NCBI GenBank assembly: GCA_963791595.1
Contig: CAWBTF010000009.1
Location: 1 to 64,000, forward strand
Source: JAEMQF01 sp963791595
Lineage (GTDB): Bacteria; Pseudomonadota; Gammaproteobacteria; Burkholderiales; Burkholderiaceae_C
Length of the DNA: 64,000 bases
Direction: 5' to 3'
Shown: in pieces, positions 10,118 through 18,246 of the stretch
Position numbering within the stretch: the first letter of the stretch is position 1
How the letters are laid out: each line of letters starts with the position of its first letter
The notes under the pieces: model-generated
What the model saw: the letters and a program-made list of their open reading frames with translations, nothing else
What the model was told of the DNA's origin: nothing
Database searches by the model: none
Program-made: the position numbers and the translations under genes

Positions 10118-10984
10118 ATGAATACCGCAAGACTGCGCAATGTCTTCATGCAGGAAGACCTGAATTTCCTGCTCACGAACCGGGTTCCGCGCGCCGCGCT
10201 GACGCGTTTCATGGGCTGGTTCAGCAAGATCCGCAACCCGCTCGTGTGCCGCGCATCGATCGCGCTGTGGCGCCTGTTCACCGACCTCGACCTGAGCGAC
10301 GCGAAGCAGCAGCGCTTCGCGAGCCTGCACGAATGCTTCACGCGTGAACTGGTGCCCGGCGCGCGTGTGGTGGACAACGACCCGGACGTGCTGGCAAGCC
10401 CGTGCGACGCGATCGTCGGTGCCTGCGGCGAGGTTGTCGCCGGCCAGCTGTTCCAGGCCAAGGGCTTCCCATACGAGCTGCGCGACCTGTTCGGGCCGAC
10501 GCAAGACATCGCGCCGTTCGCCGACGGCGTCTACGTAACGCTACGCCTGACCTCGGCCATGTACCACCGCTTCCACGCGCCGCACGACATGGAGGTGCAG
10601 CACCTCACGTATCTCAGCGGCGACACCTGGAACGTCAATCCGATCGCACTGGCGCGGGTGCAGCGCCTGTTCTGTCGCAACGAACGCGCGGTGCTGCGCG
10701 CGCGGCTCTCAAACGGCGGCCACCCGATTGCACTGGTGCCGGTGGCGGCGATTCTGGTGGCGAGCATCCGGCTGCATTTTCTGGACGTGCTGCTGCACCT
10801 GCGCTACCGCGGGCCGCACGAAATTCCTTGTCGACAGGCGTTCCGCAAGGGCGAGGAAATCGGCTGGTTCGAGCATGGCTCCACGATCATCGTGTTCGCG
10901 CCGCGCGGCTTTCGCCTGTGCGACGGCATCGCGATGGGTTCAAACATCCGCATGGGGCGCGCGCTGCTGAAGTTGGTGGCGTGA
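10118..10984 (+). CDS. psd: Phosphatidylserine decarboxylase (Asd/Psd family)
   Basis: 288 residues. It makes phosphatidylethanolamine (or a related amino-lipid) at the inner membrane. Family signatures are all present: SPCDAIVG carrying the charge-relay Asp, MYHRFHAPHD carrying the His, and the self-cleavage site WFEHGSTIIVF, where the Ser of GST becomes the pyruvoyl group; the residue before GST is His rather than the usual Leu or Gly. The start at 10118 is the first ATG after the divergent aminotransferase gene. The frame is open upstream only because it shadows that gene. Confidence 0.9.
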   Translation: MNTARLRNVFMQEDLNFLLTNRVPRAALTRFMGWFSKIRNPLVCRASIALWRLFTDLDLSDAKQQRFASLHECFTRELVPGARVVDNDPDVLASPCDAIVGACGEVVAGQLFQAKGFPYELRDLFGPTQDIAPFADGVYVTLRLTSAMYHRFHAPHDMEVQHLTYLSGDTWNVNPIALARVQRLFCRNERAVLRARLSNGGHPIALVPVAAILVASIRLHFLDVLLHLRYRGPHEIPCRQAFRKGEEIGWFEHGSTIIVFAPRGFRLCDGIAMGSNIRMGRALLKLVA

Positions 10985-11033
10985 CAACCGACGCGCCGAC
11001 GCGTGCCGATCCACCACTGCGCCAGGGCCGCCG

Positions 11034-12644
11034 CTACCGGCGGCGTTCCCAGAACGGCACGGCGTGGCGAAATTCATTCAGCGCGGCCGAACTCTCTTCG
11101 AGCAAGGCCTCGCGCCACGCCGTCAGCCGGCCCACGGCGAACCAGGCGGCGGGCACGGCCTCGACCTGGCTGCGAAACAACGCGAGCGCGACGTTCACGT
11201 CATTGGCGCGGCCGAGGCTGCTCTGCACCGGCGCGAGTTGCTTCAGGTAACGCGCCACCGCCTTGGCATCGAACCGTGACGCCGCGAACTCCGCTGCGTA
11301 GCGCAGCCGCTTCACGCGCCGGCGCAGGCGATGCCGCGCCGCGTCGTCCAGCGTGTCGAAGCGCTTCGCATCGCGCCGCACCTCACGGTCCCAAAGCGTC
11401 AGGCGTTCGCAGGCGAGCGCGGCAAAGTCGATCGCGTCGGCGCTGCGCTCCTGCTCGTCAGCCCGCTTCGCCAGGCTCACCAGGGCCAACAGGTCGAGCA
11501 TGACCTGCGTGAAGCGCCCGCTTCGCGCCACCAGGACGGGGTCAGCCGCGTCGATGGGAGCGGGCAGCTCGACCCACGGCGCACCGGCGCCGCTCAGCGC
11601 CGGAATCACCTCGGCGCCGAGTGCGTCGCGATCGCGCGTGCCGCCGAACAACCCGAACACTTCGGCCAGCGTCACCGCCCACGCCGGATCGACCAGCGAG
11701 GTGCGCCCGTCGAAAAAGCGCAACGCCGTGCGCAGGCGCCGCAAGCCGACGCGCAGCTGATGCACATGCTCCGGCGCGTGCTTGCCGCTTGCCACTTCAC
11801 TGGCGTTGGGCAGGATGTGCTCCAGGCAGTTGCCGACGACGGCGCGAAACGCCGCGTCGATGCCGATGCCGCGCTCAAGGCGCAGCGGCGCCGCGCGCTG
11901 CACAGGGCCTGTGGGCTCGGCGTCTGAAGGCGCCGCGTTCCACATCGCCAGCCGGGCGCCGCGTTCGGCCTTGCTGCGCACTTCCAGCCACAGACCGAAG
12001 CGCGAGACCCAGCGGCGTGCCGCTTCGATCACCACCAACGACGAGCCGCGCTCAAGCAAATGTGGCTCTGCCACTTTGCTTGAACCCCCACGGGGGGCGG
12101 GCCGGGCTGGCCCGGCCCTGGGGGCGCTCAGCAGTTCGATTTCCAGTTCGCAGATCGGCGCCGCACGTTCGCCCGAAACGATGAGCCCGCGGTCGCAGGC
12201 GAGTTCGACGCTGCCGCCGCCGATTCGAAGCGCCCGATGGCAGCGCCGGATGTCGGTTCGGAACAGTGCCTCGAGCGCTTGCGGCTCCTCCCCTTTTCGC
12301 ACCCGCAACGCCCGCGCGAGTGCTCGGCCACCTTCCGTGCCGGCGTGCAGCGCGGGATCGGGCAACGGCGCTGTCGAGGGGCCGCCAGACCCGCCGTGCG
12401 CCAGCTCGACGTTGTGCTCGAAACGCGCAAACGCATACGGGCCGCCGCCCTTGAGCGTCTGCACCCAGCGCCGGCCCTCTTTGCGCACGCGGAAGCCCAG
12501 ACCGGCGGCCGCGAGGCGCCGCTGTGGCGTGTCGAAATAGGTGGCGCGCAGCCGCGTGCGCTTGGCGCTTGCGGTGGCCACCGCCGCTTCGACGGCGTCA
12601 CCCAGCGCGGCGGGTATCTGGAAGCGCAGCTCGATCTCTTTCAT
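11034..12644 (-). CDS. CYTH and CHAD domain protein, interrupted in frame by a repeat
   Basis: 536 residues. The N-terminal CYTH domain (start MKEIELRFQIP, the ExExR form of the ExExK motif) belongs to the triphosphate tunnel metalloenzymes, which act on inorganic triphosphate or related substrates. The C-terminal CHAD domain, with its helical Arg/His-rich core (LRVGLRRLRTALRFF), is thought to bind polyphosphate. Between about residues 170 and 205 the CYTH sequence is interrupted by Arg/Pro/Gly-rich residues encoded by a two-hairpin repeat at 12054-12131; the frame is kept and typical CYTH sequence resumes at AARRWVSRFGLWLEV. Whether the enzyme still works cannot be told. ATG 12644 fits the family start. 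Confidence 0.88.
   Translation of the reverse strand: MKEIELRFQIPAALGDAVEAAVATASAKRTRLRATYFDTPQRRLAAAGLGFRVRKEGRRWVQTLKGGGPYAFARFEHNVELAHGGSGGPSTAPLPDPALHAGTEGGRALARALRVRKGEEPQALEALFRTDIRRCHRALRIGGGSVELACDRGLIVSGERAAPICELEIELLSAPRAGPARPAPRGGSSKVAEPHLLERGSSLVVIEAARRWVSRFGLWLEVRSKAERGARLAMWNAAPSDAEPTGPVQRAAPLRLERGIGIDAAFRAVVGNCLEHILPNASEVASGKHAPEHVHQLRVGLRRLRTALRFFDGRTSLVDPAWAVTLAEVFGLFGGTRDRDALGAEVIPALSGAGAPWVELPAPIDAADPVLVARSGRFTQVMLDLLALVSLAKRADEQERSADAIDFAALACERLTLWDREVRRDAKRFDTLDDAARHRLRRRVKRLRYAAEFAASRFDAKAVARYLKQLAPVQSSLGRANDVNVALALFRSQVEAVPAAWFAVGRLTAWREALLEESSAALNEFRHAVPFWERRR
12054..12131 (-). repeat. Two-hairpin repeat, copy inside the CYTH/CHAD gene
   Basis: Read on the minus strand: a CCCCC...GGGGG outer stem enclosing a perfect 9-bp palindromic arm pair (GGGCCGGGC/GCCCGGCCC), then a second hairpin AGCAAAGTGGC/GCCACATTTGCT with a 3-base loop. 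The same architecture with the same outer sequence but a different inner palindrome lies at 13766-13838. It is multiple-of-three in effect, so the host gene stays open. Confidence 0.8.
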
Positions 12645-12713
12645 CGCATCGTGAGGGTTGGGTCTTGCCGCCGCATCAAGGTGAATCGTCCCCATCTCGC
12701 CGCTGCGCGACGC

Positions 12714-13721
12714 TTATTGTCGGTTGCGAAACGCAATCCAGCCCGCGAGCAGCGTGAACGTGATGACGATCGCGACGATCACCCCGAAGCCATAGGGCTT
12801 GTCTGACATCGGCACGCCGCCGACGTTCATGCCCATCAAACCGGCAACGATGTTGATCGGCAGCGCGAGCACCGTCACCATCGTCAGCGTGAACACGCTT
12901 CGGCTCGTCTGCTCGCCCACGCGCGCCGCCACCTCTTCCTGGAGCAGCTTGATGCGTTCCTGCAGTTCGGCGAGGTCTCGCAGCACGAGCGAAAACTCCT
13001 CGGTCGCCTGGCGCAGTTCTTCCAGGTCGTTCGCGGCGATCCACGGCGGCGGCTGGCGCAACAGCCGGAACAACGCGCCGGGCTCGGGTGCGAGCAGGCG
13101 CTGCAGCCGCACCAGCACGCGCCGCAGTTTGCCCAGATCGCCGCGCCGGTGTTTGAGGCGCTCCGAGACCAGCGTGTCTTCCACGTCGTCGACCTGAAGC
13201 GTCGCGTCGCGCACGATGCCCACGAGCACGTCACCCTGGTCGCGCATCAGGTGGTTCAGGAATCCGACCGACGATGCGAAAGACGCGCCGTCCTTGACCG
13301 ACTGGCGCAACTTGTCGATCGAGCGGACCGGGTGGGTGCGCGCGCTCAGCGCAAGATGCGGGCTGACGTTGAGCCACAACGTCTTGATGTCGGACGGGTC
13401 GAACTCGAACTTGTAGGCCACGTCGTTGACCACCGCCACCAGCGTGTCGTGCGCGTCTTCGATGCGCGTGGAGCGCGAACCTTCGCGCAAGGCGTCGAAG
13501 AACTCCGGCGCCACCTCCAGATGGTTTCGAATCCAGTCCTGCGCCGACGCGTCGCCGAGGTTGAAGTGCAGCCACACGAAACCGGTTTGCGGGGACTCGC
13601 GCGCCGCGTCGTTCAGCCAGAGCTCGGCTTCGTCCAGCGTCACGGGCGCGCCGGGCGCACCGTCCTTGAACAGGTAGCCGCAGATCAGGCCATGCTTGTC
13701 GGAACCGTAGCGGATTTCCAT
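12714..13721 (-). CDS. zntB: ZntB/CorA-family metal ion transporter
   Basis: 335 residues. A large N-terminal cytoplasmic domain with a coiled-coil stalk (LQERIKLLQEEVAARVGE) is followed by two C-terminal membrane helices (VFTLTMVTVLALPINIVAGL and FGVIVAIVITFTLLAGW) joined by the signature GMNVGGVP, which is the ZntB-like form of the CorA GMN motif. ZntB proteins move zinc across the inner membrane; magnesium or cobalt transport by a CorA relative remains possible. The ATG at 13721 (MEIRYGSDKHG) is chosen because upstream codons are made from the two-hairpin repeat. Same strand as the CYTH/CHAD gene. Confidence 0.87.
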   Translation of the reverse strand: MEIRYGSDKHGLICGYLFKDGAPGAPVTLDEAELWLNDAARESPQTGFVWLHFNLGDASAQDWIRNHLEVAPEFFDALREGSRSTRIEDAHDTLVAVVNDVAYKFEFDPSDIKTLWLNVSPHLALSARTHPVRSIDKLRQSVKDGASFASSVGFLNHLMRDQGDVLVGIVRDATLQVDDVEDTLVSERLKHRRGDLGKLRRVLVRLQRLLAPEPGALFRLLRQPPPWIAANDLEELRQATEEFSLVLRDLAELQERIKLLQEEVAARVGEQTSRSVFTLTMVTVLALPINIVAGLMGMNVGGVPMSDKPYGFGVIVAIVITFTLLAGWIAFRNRQ

Positions 13722-13765
13722 GCGGGCGCGGCATCGTCGCCGCAGCGACCTGGGTTGAGAGAACC

Positions 13766-13838
13766 CCCAGGCCGACGACATACGTCGTCCGCTCCCCGGG
13801 GGGGTTGAGCAAAGTGGCAAAGCCGCATTTGCTCAAGA
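13766..13838 (+). repeat. Two-hairpin repeat, intergenic copy upstream of zntB
   Basis: Read on the plus strand: CCCCCAGG, a 6-bp palindromic arm pair (GACGAC/GTCGTC), CCCCGGGGGGG, then AGCAAAGTGGC/GCCGCATTTGCT. It matches the 12054-12131 copy in the outer and second-hairpin sequences, while the inner palindrome differs in sequence but keeps its pairing. The rest of the 13722-13914 gap shows nothing else. Confidence 0.8.
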
Positions 13839-13914
13839 GACAGGCCCACGCGCCAAGACGCGCCGAGCCGGCGATGCCGCAAATTATGGCCGCCTGCGCA
13901 GCGGCGCATCGGCA

Positions 13915-14784
13915 TCACGTGGGTTGAAGCACCGCGACGGGTTCGGTGATCAGCGCCGGCGGCCCGGCGGGCGTGGCCGGAGCGCCTGCATCGCGCTTGC
14001 TCCAGTCGACGATCTCCAACCGACCGTCGGCGTGCTCGACCAGGGCGGTCAGGCTCTCCACCCAGTCGCCGTCATTGCAGTACAGCACGCCGTCGATGGT
14101 GCGCAGCTCGGCGTGGTGGATGTGGCCGCAGACCACGCCGTCGGCGCCGCGCCGGCGCGCCTCGCGCGCCACCGCGCACTCGAAGTCGCTGACGTAACTC
14201 ACCGCTTGCTTGACCTTCAGCTTCAGGTACTTCGACAGGCTCCAGTACGGCATGCCGAGCCGGGCGCGCAGCGTATTGAAGTGGCGGTTCAGCACCAGCG
14301 TGAATTCATAGAGCGAATCGCCCACATGGGCGAGCCAGGCGGCGCGCTGGATCACGCCGTCGAACAGGTCGCCGTGGGTGATCCACAGGCGCCGGCCGTC
14401 GGCGGTGACGTGGATCCAATCCTCCGCGACTTCGATGCCGCCGAAGTGGTGCTCGACGTAGCGACGCGCGAACTCGTCGTGGTTGCCCGGGATGAACACG
14501 ACGCGCGTGCCCTTGCGCGCCTTGCGCAGCAGCTTCTGGATCACGTCGTTGTGCGCCTGCGGCCAGTACCAGGTGCGGCGCAGTTGCCAGCCGTCGATGA
14601 TGTCGCCCACCAGGAACAGCTGGTCGCAGTCGTAATGGCGCAGAAACTCGAGCAGCGCCGCAGCGCGGCAACCCGGCGTGCCCAGGTGCAGGTCGGAGAT
14701 CCAGACACTGCGCACTCGCACCGATGCGCCGTCGCGCGGACCGTCGGCCGCGGGCACATCGACGCCGTCGAAGTCGCGCTTCAT
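13915..14784 (-). CDS. LpxH-like UDP-2,3-diacylglucosamine diphosphatase (calcineurin-like phosphoesterase)
   Basis: 289 residues. The metallophosphoesterase motif series is complete: ISDLHLG, VGDIIDGW, GNHDE, THGD and CGHIHHAE. The spacing and segments such as WYWPQAHNDVIQKLLRKARK match the LpxH-like group rather than classical LpxH (about 240 residues), so the substrate may be UDP-2,3-diacylglucosamine of lipid A synthesis or a related nucleotide-lipid; that is inferred. It has no signal peptide and is probably a cytoplasmic peripheral membrane protein. It is followed on the same strand by zntB. Confidence 0.85.
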   Translation of the reverse strand: MKRDFDGVDVPAADGPRDGASVRVRSVWISDLHLGTPGCRAAALLEFLRHYDCDQLFLVGDIIDGWQLRRTWYWPQAHNDVIQKLLRKARKGTRVVFIPGNHDEFARRYVEHHFGGIEVAEDWIHVTADGRRLWITHGDLFDGVIQRAAWLAHVGDSLYEFTLVLNRHFNTLRARLGMPYWSLSKYLKLKVKQAVSYVSDFECAVAREARRRGADGVVCGHIHHAELRTIDGVLYCNDGDWVESLTALVEHADGRLEIVDWSKRDAGAPATPAGPPALITEPVAVLQPT

Positions 14785-14879
14785 GGTTTGTCATGTTGAC
14801 GGCGGCTCGTGACCGCGTCATGACAGCTCGATTGCGCTGTTTGTGCAAGATGTCACCGAGGATCGATGACGCGCTGCGG

Positions 14880-16179
14880 CTACGGTCTTTGCAGGCGCTC
14901 CAGCAGCTCGAGCGTCGGGAATCCGTCTGCGGGCACGCCGATGCTGCGTTGGAAACGCCGCAACGCGGCGCGCGAGCCGTGCCCGAAGATGCCGTCGGCC
15001 GCGCCGCCGTCCAGGCCACGCGCGTTCAGCGCGTCCTGAAGCGCCGTCACCTGGCTGCGCGTGAGCGCCATCAGCTCGCGCGGCCAGGCCGCCTGCACGC
15101 CCGGGCCGCCGGCCAGACGTTGCGCCAGCAGGCACGCCCCGAGGGCGTAGCTGGTGGAATTGTTGTAGCGCAGGACGGCGCGGAAGTTCGGGCCGACCAG
15201 GAACGCCGGGCCGCGAACTCCCGCGGGCAGCAGGATCGAAGCGTCGGCAAAATCGGGCAGCGGTGCGCCGTCGACGCTGCGCACGCCCTCGCTGAACCAC
15301 TGTGCGCTGGGTCGGCGCACCGCGACGTCGGCGCTGCCGGCGTCGAATGCGGCGGGCAGCCGGATTTCGGTGCCCCAGGCTTGGCCGGCACGCCAGCCCG
15401 AGCGCGCCAGGAAATGCGCCGTCGACGCCAGCACGTCGGCGACGCTGCCCCAGATGTCGCGCCGGCCGTCGCCGTCGACGTCCACTGCATAGGCGAGGAA
15501 GCTCGACGGCATGAACTGGGGCTGCCCCATCGCGCCGGCCCACGAACCGATCATGTTCGCGCGGGCGATGTCGCCGCGCTGCAGGATCTTCAACGCCGCG
15601 AGCCAACTCGGCGCGCGCCCAACTTTCGCGCCGGCCATCGAAGGCCAGCGTCGCGAGCGCGTCGATCGTGGGCGTGTTGCCGGCCTGCTCGCCATACTTG
15701 CTCTCCAGCCCCCAGATCGCGACCACGATCGTCGGCGCAACGCCATGGCGCGCGGCAGCGGCTTCAGCCTGGGCGCGAAACTGCAGCAGCTTGTCCTGGC
15801 CCTGCGCGACGCGCTGCGGCGAGACGGCGCTGTCGAGGTAGTCCCAGATCGAGCGGGTGTGCTCGGGCTGGGCGCGATCGAGTTCGATCACACGCGGCAG
15901 GTAGCGAACGTCGTCGAACGCGGCGCGCAGCGTCGCCTCGTCGATGCCCGCCGCTTTCGCGTCGGCGCGATAGCGCGCGACCCAGCGCAGGAAGTTCTGT
16001 TGCTGCAGCAGCTCTTCGGCGGTGGGCTGAGCCTGCTGAGGTGTGGCGCTGGCCGCGGGAGCGGGCTGCGCGTCGGGCGCTGCGCTTGCGTTGGTGGTGA
16101 ACACTGCCAGCGCTGCGAGCGCCAGCACGGGGCCCGCGCGACGAGCGCGGTTCGGCAGTTGGGGAAGGGGCTCGTGCAT
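14880..16179 (-). pseudogene. mltB: Lytic murein transglycosylase MltB, frameshifted
   Basis: The N-terminal half reads from ATG 16179 (signal peptide MHEPLPQL... to AVFTTNASAA) through the catalytic region (IWGLESKYGE, with the catalytic Glu) to about 15605. The rest, LAALKILQRG onward with GQPQFMPSSFLAYAVDVDGD and a C-terminal peptidoglycan-binding domain, is in another frame and ends at 14880. One extra G (CC on the plus strand at 15603-15604) accounts for the shift; removing it restores the expected ELLAALKILQ. MltB cleaves the glycan strand of murein in the periplasm. As written the product is truncated before most of the catalytic domain. A sequencing or assembly error is equally possible. 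Confidence 0.85.
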
Positions 16180-16284
16180 CGCGGCCGATTCTCGCCTCTT
16201 CAGTCACGGCGCTGCGCACAACGGCGGTCCGATCGACGCCAGGTTCTATGGTGGAATGTGATCGTTTGTCTCGGAGAGGACTCG

Positions 16285-18192
16285 ATGCCCGCAACCCATC
16301 AGCTCGACCGCTGCATCGGCGCGCAGCGCCCGTCGCTGCGAACCGGCGCCGAACTTGCGGCGTTCGAAGCGACGCCGTACGCCGAGCGGATCAAGGCGCA
16401 GAGCACTTACGAGGCGTTGCAACTCGGCGCGGCGCTCGACCCCGACGCGGCAGCGATCCGCTTCCTCACCAAGGCCGACCCCGACGAGACGCCGCTCACG
16501 GTCTCGCACGCCCAGTTCATCGCGCGCGTCACGCAGGCGGCCAACCTGTTCCATCACCTTGGCATTGGAGCGAACGATGTGGTCAGCCTGCTGCTGCCGC
16601 TCGTGCCGCAGGCGTTCTTCGCACTGTTCGGCGCACAGGCCGCGGGCGTCGCCAATCCGGTGAACCCGCTGCTGTCGGCGACGCAGATCGCCGAAATCCT
16701 GCGTGCCGCGGGCACGAAGGTGCTGGTCGCGCTCGGGGCCGTGCCCGGCTCCGACATCTGGGACAAAGTGCAGCAGGTCAAGGACCAGTTGCCACAGCTC
16801 GAAGCGATCGTGGTCGTGCAAGGGGCGGCCGATGAGGCCCATGGGGTGTACCACTTTGACGAGGCGGTGGGCAGATTTCCCACCGACCGATTGATCAGCG
16901 GGCGCCGCATTCAGGCCGGCGACACCGCGGGCTATTTCCACACCGGCGGCACGACGGGCACACCGAAGCTGGTGCGCCACACGCACGCCAACCAGGTCTA
17001 CCAAGCCTGGGTGATCGCGCTGATGCTGCCGTTCGGCAGCGGCCGCAACTTGCTGTTCGGGCTGCCGCTGTTTCATGTCGGAGGTGCGCTTACGCAAGGC
17101 CTGGCCACGCTCGCGGCAGGCAATACGCTGGTGGTGCTGGCACCGGCGGGCTGGCGCGAGCCGAACGCCGTTCGCAACGTGTGGCGCTTGGTCGAGCGCT
17201 ACCAGCCTGCCGTCTTCGGTGGCGTGCCCACGGTGCTCGGCGCGGCGATCCAGACTCCGGTGGCAGATGCCGACACGAGCAGCATCCGCTGCGCATCGGG
17301 CGGCGGCTCGGCGATTCCCGTGGCTGTGGGCAAGGCGTGCGGCGAAATTCTGAAGGTGCCGGTGCTCGAGGTCTACGGCATGACGGAAACGTCCAGCGTG
17401 CACACCATCGCCTACATCGACCGTCCCGTGCGCCTGGGATCGGTGGGCCATGCGGTGCCGTACAGCCGGGTGCGCATCGTCAAGGTCGACGGCGAGGGGC
17501 GTTTCGCGGGCGAGTGCGCCACCGATGAGATCGGCGTCGTCGCGATGGCCGGCCCCGGCGTGTTCTCGGGCTACCTGAGCGAAGTGCACAACCGCGGCGC
17601 ATTCGTCGAGCCGGGCTGGGTCAATTCGGGCGACCTGGGGCGGCTCGACGAAGACGGATACCTCTGGATCACCGGCCGCGCGAAAGACCTGATCATCCGC
17701 GGCGGCCACAACATCGACCCGCTCGCGATCGAAGAAGTGTTCTTCCAGCACCCCGCCGTGGCGCTGGTCGCCGTGGTCGGCGAGCCCGATGCGTATGCAG
17801 GCGAGTTGCCGGTGGCTTTCGTGCAGCTCAAGGCGGGTGCGAAAGTTGACATCGGCGAGTTGATCGAATTCGTGCGCGAGCGCACACCGGAACGCGCCGC
17901 GGTGCCGGTGCAGGTCTACTTCATCGACGCGATTCCGCTCACGGCCGTGGGCAAGGTTTTCAAGCCCGCGTTGCGCATGGACGCCACGCAGCGCGCGGTG
18001 AGCCGAATGCTCGTCGAACTGGCGCCGCACGGTGCGACGCTCAAGGTCGAGATGAGCCAGCACGCGGTGCACGGGCAGTTGATCACGGTGCGCCTGAGCG
18101 GCGTGGCCGAGGGTGAGCGCGTGGCGCTCGCGCAGCGGGTGAGCGCGCGGCTTGATCCGCTGACCACGAAACATCAGATCGTTTGGGAGTGA
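16285..18192 (+). CDS. Acyl-CoA synthetase (AMP-forming)
   Basis: 635 residues, ANL superfamily. Motifs in order: AMP/phosphate loop YFHTGGTTGTPKLV, YGMTETS, GWVNSGDLG, GRAKDLIIRGGHN and the catalytic lysine in TAVGKVFKPALR. It activates a carboxylic or fatty acid to its CoA thioester through an acyl-adenylate. The C-terminal 60 residues beyond the catalytic lysine are longer than usual. Substrate is not predictable from the motifs. ATG 16285 is preceded by a strong ribosome site (GGAGAGGA); the open frame further upstream is the shadow of mltB. Confidence 0.9.
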   Translation: MPATHQLDRCIGAQRPSLRTGAELAAFEATPYAERIKAQSTYEALQLGAALDPDAAAIRFLTKADPDETPLTVSHAQFIARVTQAANLFHHLGIGANDVVSLLLPLVPQAFFALFGAQAAGVANPVNPLLSATQIAEILRAAGTKVLVALGAVPGSDIWDKVQQVKDQLPQLEAIVVVQGAADEAHGVYHFDEAVGRFPTDRLISGRRIQAGDTAGYFHTGGTTGTPKLVRHTHANQVYQAWVIALMLPFGSGRNLLFGLPLFHVGGALTQGLATLAAGNTLVVLAPAGWREPNAVRNVWRLVERYQPAVFGGVPTVLGAAIQTPVADADTSSIRCASGGGSAIPVAVGKACGEILKVPVLEVYGMTETSSVHTIAYIDRPVRLGSVGHAVPYSRVRIVKVDGEGRFAGECATDEIGVVAMAGPGVFSGYLSEVHNRGAFVEPGWVNSGDLGRLDEDGYLWITGRAKDLIIRGGHNIDPLAIEEVFFQHPAVALVAVVGEPDAYAGELPVAFVQLKAGAKVDIGELIEFVRERTPERAAVPVQVYFIDAIPLTAVGKVFKPALRMDATQRAVSRMLVELAPHGATLKVEMSQHAVHGQLITVRLSGVAEGERVALAQRVSARLDPLTTKHQIVWE

Positions 18193-18246
18193 CGCGGCTC
18201 GCGCCCAGCAACGCCTGACCCGCGCCGCGTCGCCGGTGAGCAAGCG

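Noticed and set aside
16246..18243. A 660-codon minus-strand frame opposite the acyl-CoA synthetase gene
   Set aside because: His/Arg-rich composition typical of the antisense of a high-GC gene; no start site or family.
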